This document shows positions 62,416 to 64,000 of a stretch of DNA of 64,000 nt, piece after piece. The notes beneath the pieces were generated by a model, which saw only the letters and a list, made by a program, of their open reading frames with translations, was not told where the DNA came from and did not search any database. How positions within the stretch are numbered: the stretch's first letter is position 1; each line of letters starts with the position of its first letter. Both the position numbers and the translations under genes were made by a program. The stretch comes from Bradyrhizobium sp. Ash2021 (lineage in GTDB: Bacteria > Pseudomonadota > Alphaproteobacteria > Rhizobiales > Xanthobacteraceae). The stretch lies in the NCBI RefSeq assembly GCF_031202265.1, contig NZ_CP100604.1:744001-808000 (forward strand), read 5' to 3'.

Positions 62416-63180
62416 TCACAACGGCTTCTGGTATTTCAACACGAACTCGTCGGTAGGCACCTGCGGACGGAACACCGCCGCTTCCCTGGGATCCTCGGGA
62501 TGGCGCAGGAAATCGCCCTCGGCCGCCAGCTTGAACCCGGCGGCCTCGATCTCCTGCCGCAGCGTGCTCTCCTCGATCCGGTGCAGCGTCTTGGCGACAT
62601 TTGTGCCATCGCCCGGTTTTGCGGAATGGTCGGCGATGATCAGAAAACCGCCGGGTTTGAGGGCCGCGAACATCTTCTTGTTCATGACGGCGCGATCGAC
62701 CTGCATATAGGTGATGTCGTGATAGGCGAAGAAGAAGGTGATCATGTCGAGGCCCGAGGCGTCGGCGGGGATCGGATCGTCAAAGTCTCGGATGACATGC
62801 ACGACGTTTTTCATCGCGGGCTTCTGCGCGCGGATGTCGAACTTGTCCTTGACGAAGCGCTCGATCACGGCAGCCGAATCCTGCGCGTAGACGGTCCCGG
62901 CCGGCCCGACGCTGCGCGCCAACAGCTCGGTGCTGTAGCCGGCGCTGGCTTCCATATCCAGAATCTTCATCCCGGTCTGGACGCCGGCGAAAGCCAGCAT
63001 TTTGGCCGGCTGGCGGCGCTGGTCGGCCTGGCGGTCGGCATCGGCCCGGTCGGGCGCGGCGACGATCGCCGCATAGTCCGGCGTTTTGGCGTCCTGCGCC
63101 GGCGCGGCTGTTGCGGCGAGCACGGCCAATGAAATAAACGCGCCCATGATGTTGGCGCGACGACGGACTGATCTGGCCAT
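62416..63180 (-). CDS. Exported class I methyltransferase-like protein
   Basis: A 254-residue protein with an N-terminal signal (residues 1-29, ANIMGAFISLAVLAATAAPAQ). The Rossmann methyltransferase fold follows: motif I is ILDMEASAGYSTELLARSVG, in place of the usual DxGxGxG, motif II-III VYAQDSAAVIERF and HVIRDFDDPIP, motif IV LDMITFFFAYHDITYM, and a late LKPGGFLIIADHSAKPGDG. Relatives in many proteobacteria also have a signal peptide, which is odd for a SAM-dependent enzyme. The start at 63180 begins the signal; a longer frame to 63336 adds no features. It is 19 bp upstream of the LolD-like gene in the same direction. Confidence 0.88.
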   Translation of the reverse strand: MARSVRRRANIMGAFISLAVLAATAAPAQDAKTPDYAAIVAAPDRADADRQADQRRQPAKMLAFAGVQTGMKILDMEASAGYSTELLARSVGPAGTVYAQDSAAVIERFVKDKFDIRAQKPAMKNVVHVIRDFDDPIPADASGLDMITFFFAYHDITYMQVDRAVMNKKMFAALKPGGFLIIADHSAKPGDGTNVAKTLHRIEESTLRQEIEAAGFKLAAEGDFLRHPEDPREAAVFRPQVPTDEFVLKYQKPL

Positions 63181-63438
63181 GAGATTCCCCGGATGTGACG
63201 GATGGGACCATATATCAGGGCGGCCATGGCAGATCACGGGCTCAATCGCGCGGCGACGCGATCGTGATCCGCCTGCTTCCGCCAGGCGAAACAACGTCAG
63301 GCGGCATGTCGCATACAGCGCATAGTTGCAGCGCACGCGGTCCGGTCCAAATGCGCTGTTGCCTTGTCCGGAAAGCCATGGCTAGCATCGGGCCAAGCCG
63401 ATCTGACAGAGCCGGCAAAGATAATTTGGGAGCCGATC

Positions 63439-64000
63439 ATGACCGCACAACCGACGCCAAAAGGCGCCTGGAAAATCACCTTTCTGCTGTTTCTGTTCAT
63501 GCTGGTGAACTTTGCGGACAAGATCGTGGTCGGTCTTGCCGGCGTGCCGATCATGACCGAACTCAAGCTCGAGCCGGAATCCTTCGGCCTGCTCGGTTCC
63601 TCGTTCTTCTTCCTGTTCTCGATCGCGGCCATCATTGTCGGCTTCATCGTCAATCGCATCGACACCCGCTGGGTGCTGCTGGCTCTGGCGCTGATCTGGG
63701 CGCTGGCGCAATTCCCGATGGTCGGCACCATCGGCTTCACCACGCTTTTGATCTGCCGGGTGATTCTCGGCGCCGGCGAGGGCCCGGCGGCGTCGGTCGC
63801 GGCGCATGCCATCTTCAAGTGGTTTCCGGACGAGAAGCGGACCCTGCCGATTGCGATCCTGTCGCAGGGCTCGGCGTTCGGGGTGATCCTCGCAGTCCCT
63901 GCGCTGAACTGGCTGATCGTCAATTACAGCTGGCATTACGCCTTTGGTGCGCTCGGTATCGTCGGTCTGATGTGGGCGGTGGCGTGGCTGATCCTCGGCA
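63439..64000 (+). CDS. MFS transporter, 5' part (runs off window)
   Basis: The first 187 residues of a major facilitator carrier: GAWKITFLLFLFMLVNFADKIVVGLAGVPIM as helix 1 with the FADKIVVG variant of the ACS first-helix motif, then LLGSSFFFLFSIAAIIVGFIVNRIDTRW, ILGAGEGPAASVAAHAIFKWFPDEKRTLPIAIL and LAVPALNWLIVNY. No stop is reached before the window edge. GGGAG precedes the ATG by seven bases. It diverges from the exported methyltransferase gene across a 258-bp gap. Organic acid uptake is probable for this family; the substrate is unknown. Confidence 0.88.
   Translation, partial: MTAQPTPKGAWKITFLLFLFMLVNFADKIVVGLAGVPIMTELKLEPESFGLLGSSFFFLFSIAAIIVGFIVNRIDTRWVLLALALIWALAQFPMVGTIGFTTLLICRVILGAGEGPAASVAAHAIFKWFPDEKRTLPIAILSQGSAFGVILAVPALNWLIVNYSWHYAFGALGIVGLMWAVAWLILG

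Overview
The window reads as one chromosomal stretch of a Bradyrhizobium-like alphaproteobacterium (Nitrobacteraceae). The evidence is high-GC coding, a Bradyrhizobium-type porin, many orphan periplasmic binding proteins, an abundance of acyl-CoA dehydrogenases and ligases, and several families of intergenic palindromic repeats of the kind common in that group. No rRNA, tRNA, CRISPR array or prophage core was seen. The species call is inference; the gene families are read from the sequence.

Layout. 59-8750: an amidohydrolase, an orphan tripartite-tricarboxylate (Bug) receptor, an acyl-CoA dehydrogenase, an NmrA-like NAD(P)-binding protein, an MFS carrier, a di-haem cytochrome c, a 227-bp MITE-like element and an ABC_sub_bind lipid/aromatic-type receptor. 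8945-20895: a catabolic island with a Leu/Ile/Val-type binding protein divergent from two acyl-CoA dehydrogenases, a GST, an AraC regulator, a BKACE (DUF849) enzyme, an acyl-CoA ligase and both subunits of a biotin-dependent acyl-CoA carboxylase. Three of its genes have a large palindromic repeat 11-22 bp before the start codon. 20903-22407: an IS110-family element (IS1111-like layout) sitting inside one of these repeats, with a plausible bridge-RNA region. 22415-27913: a complete five-gene peptide/nickel-type ABC importer. 28091-34492: a frameshifted small pseudogene, an extracellular PHB-depolymerase, an acyl-CoA synthetase, an iron-type alcohol dehydrogenase/maleylacetate reductase and an AidB-like acyl-CoA dehydrogenase.

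34766-44747 is the most unusual part: a DUF6916-like protein, an operon of three tandem phage-tail-collar paralogues plus a GNAT acetyltransferase, and a 2421-residue secreted repeat protein (cadherin/VCBS-like repeats, beta-helix, metzincin-like HEMGH domain, RTX-like C-terminus). A perfect CRP-type palindrome lies upstream of the large gene. 45459-49817: an RND efflux system whose periplasmic adaptor gene carries a single-base frameshift while the pump gene is intact. 49929-55494: another amino-acid-type binding protein, a small Cys-rich ORF, a caspase-like protein with a duplicated C-terminal motif, a tandem DUF4399 protein and a divergent FGE-like protein that lacks the active-site cysteines.

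55596-64000: a porin with a strong terminator, an ABC (LolD-like)/FtsX/AttH/MAPEG operon, an exported methyltransferase-like protein and an MFS carrier that runs off the end of the window.

Small-molecule uptake (four orphan receptors, an ABC importer and MFS carriers) and CoA-ester catabolism dominate. Surface and envelope functions (collar triplet, giant adhesin, porin, RND, caspase cluster) make up the rest.
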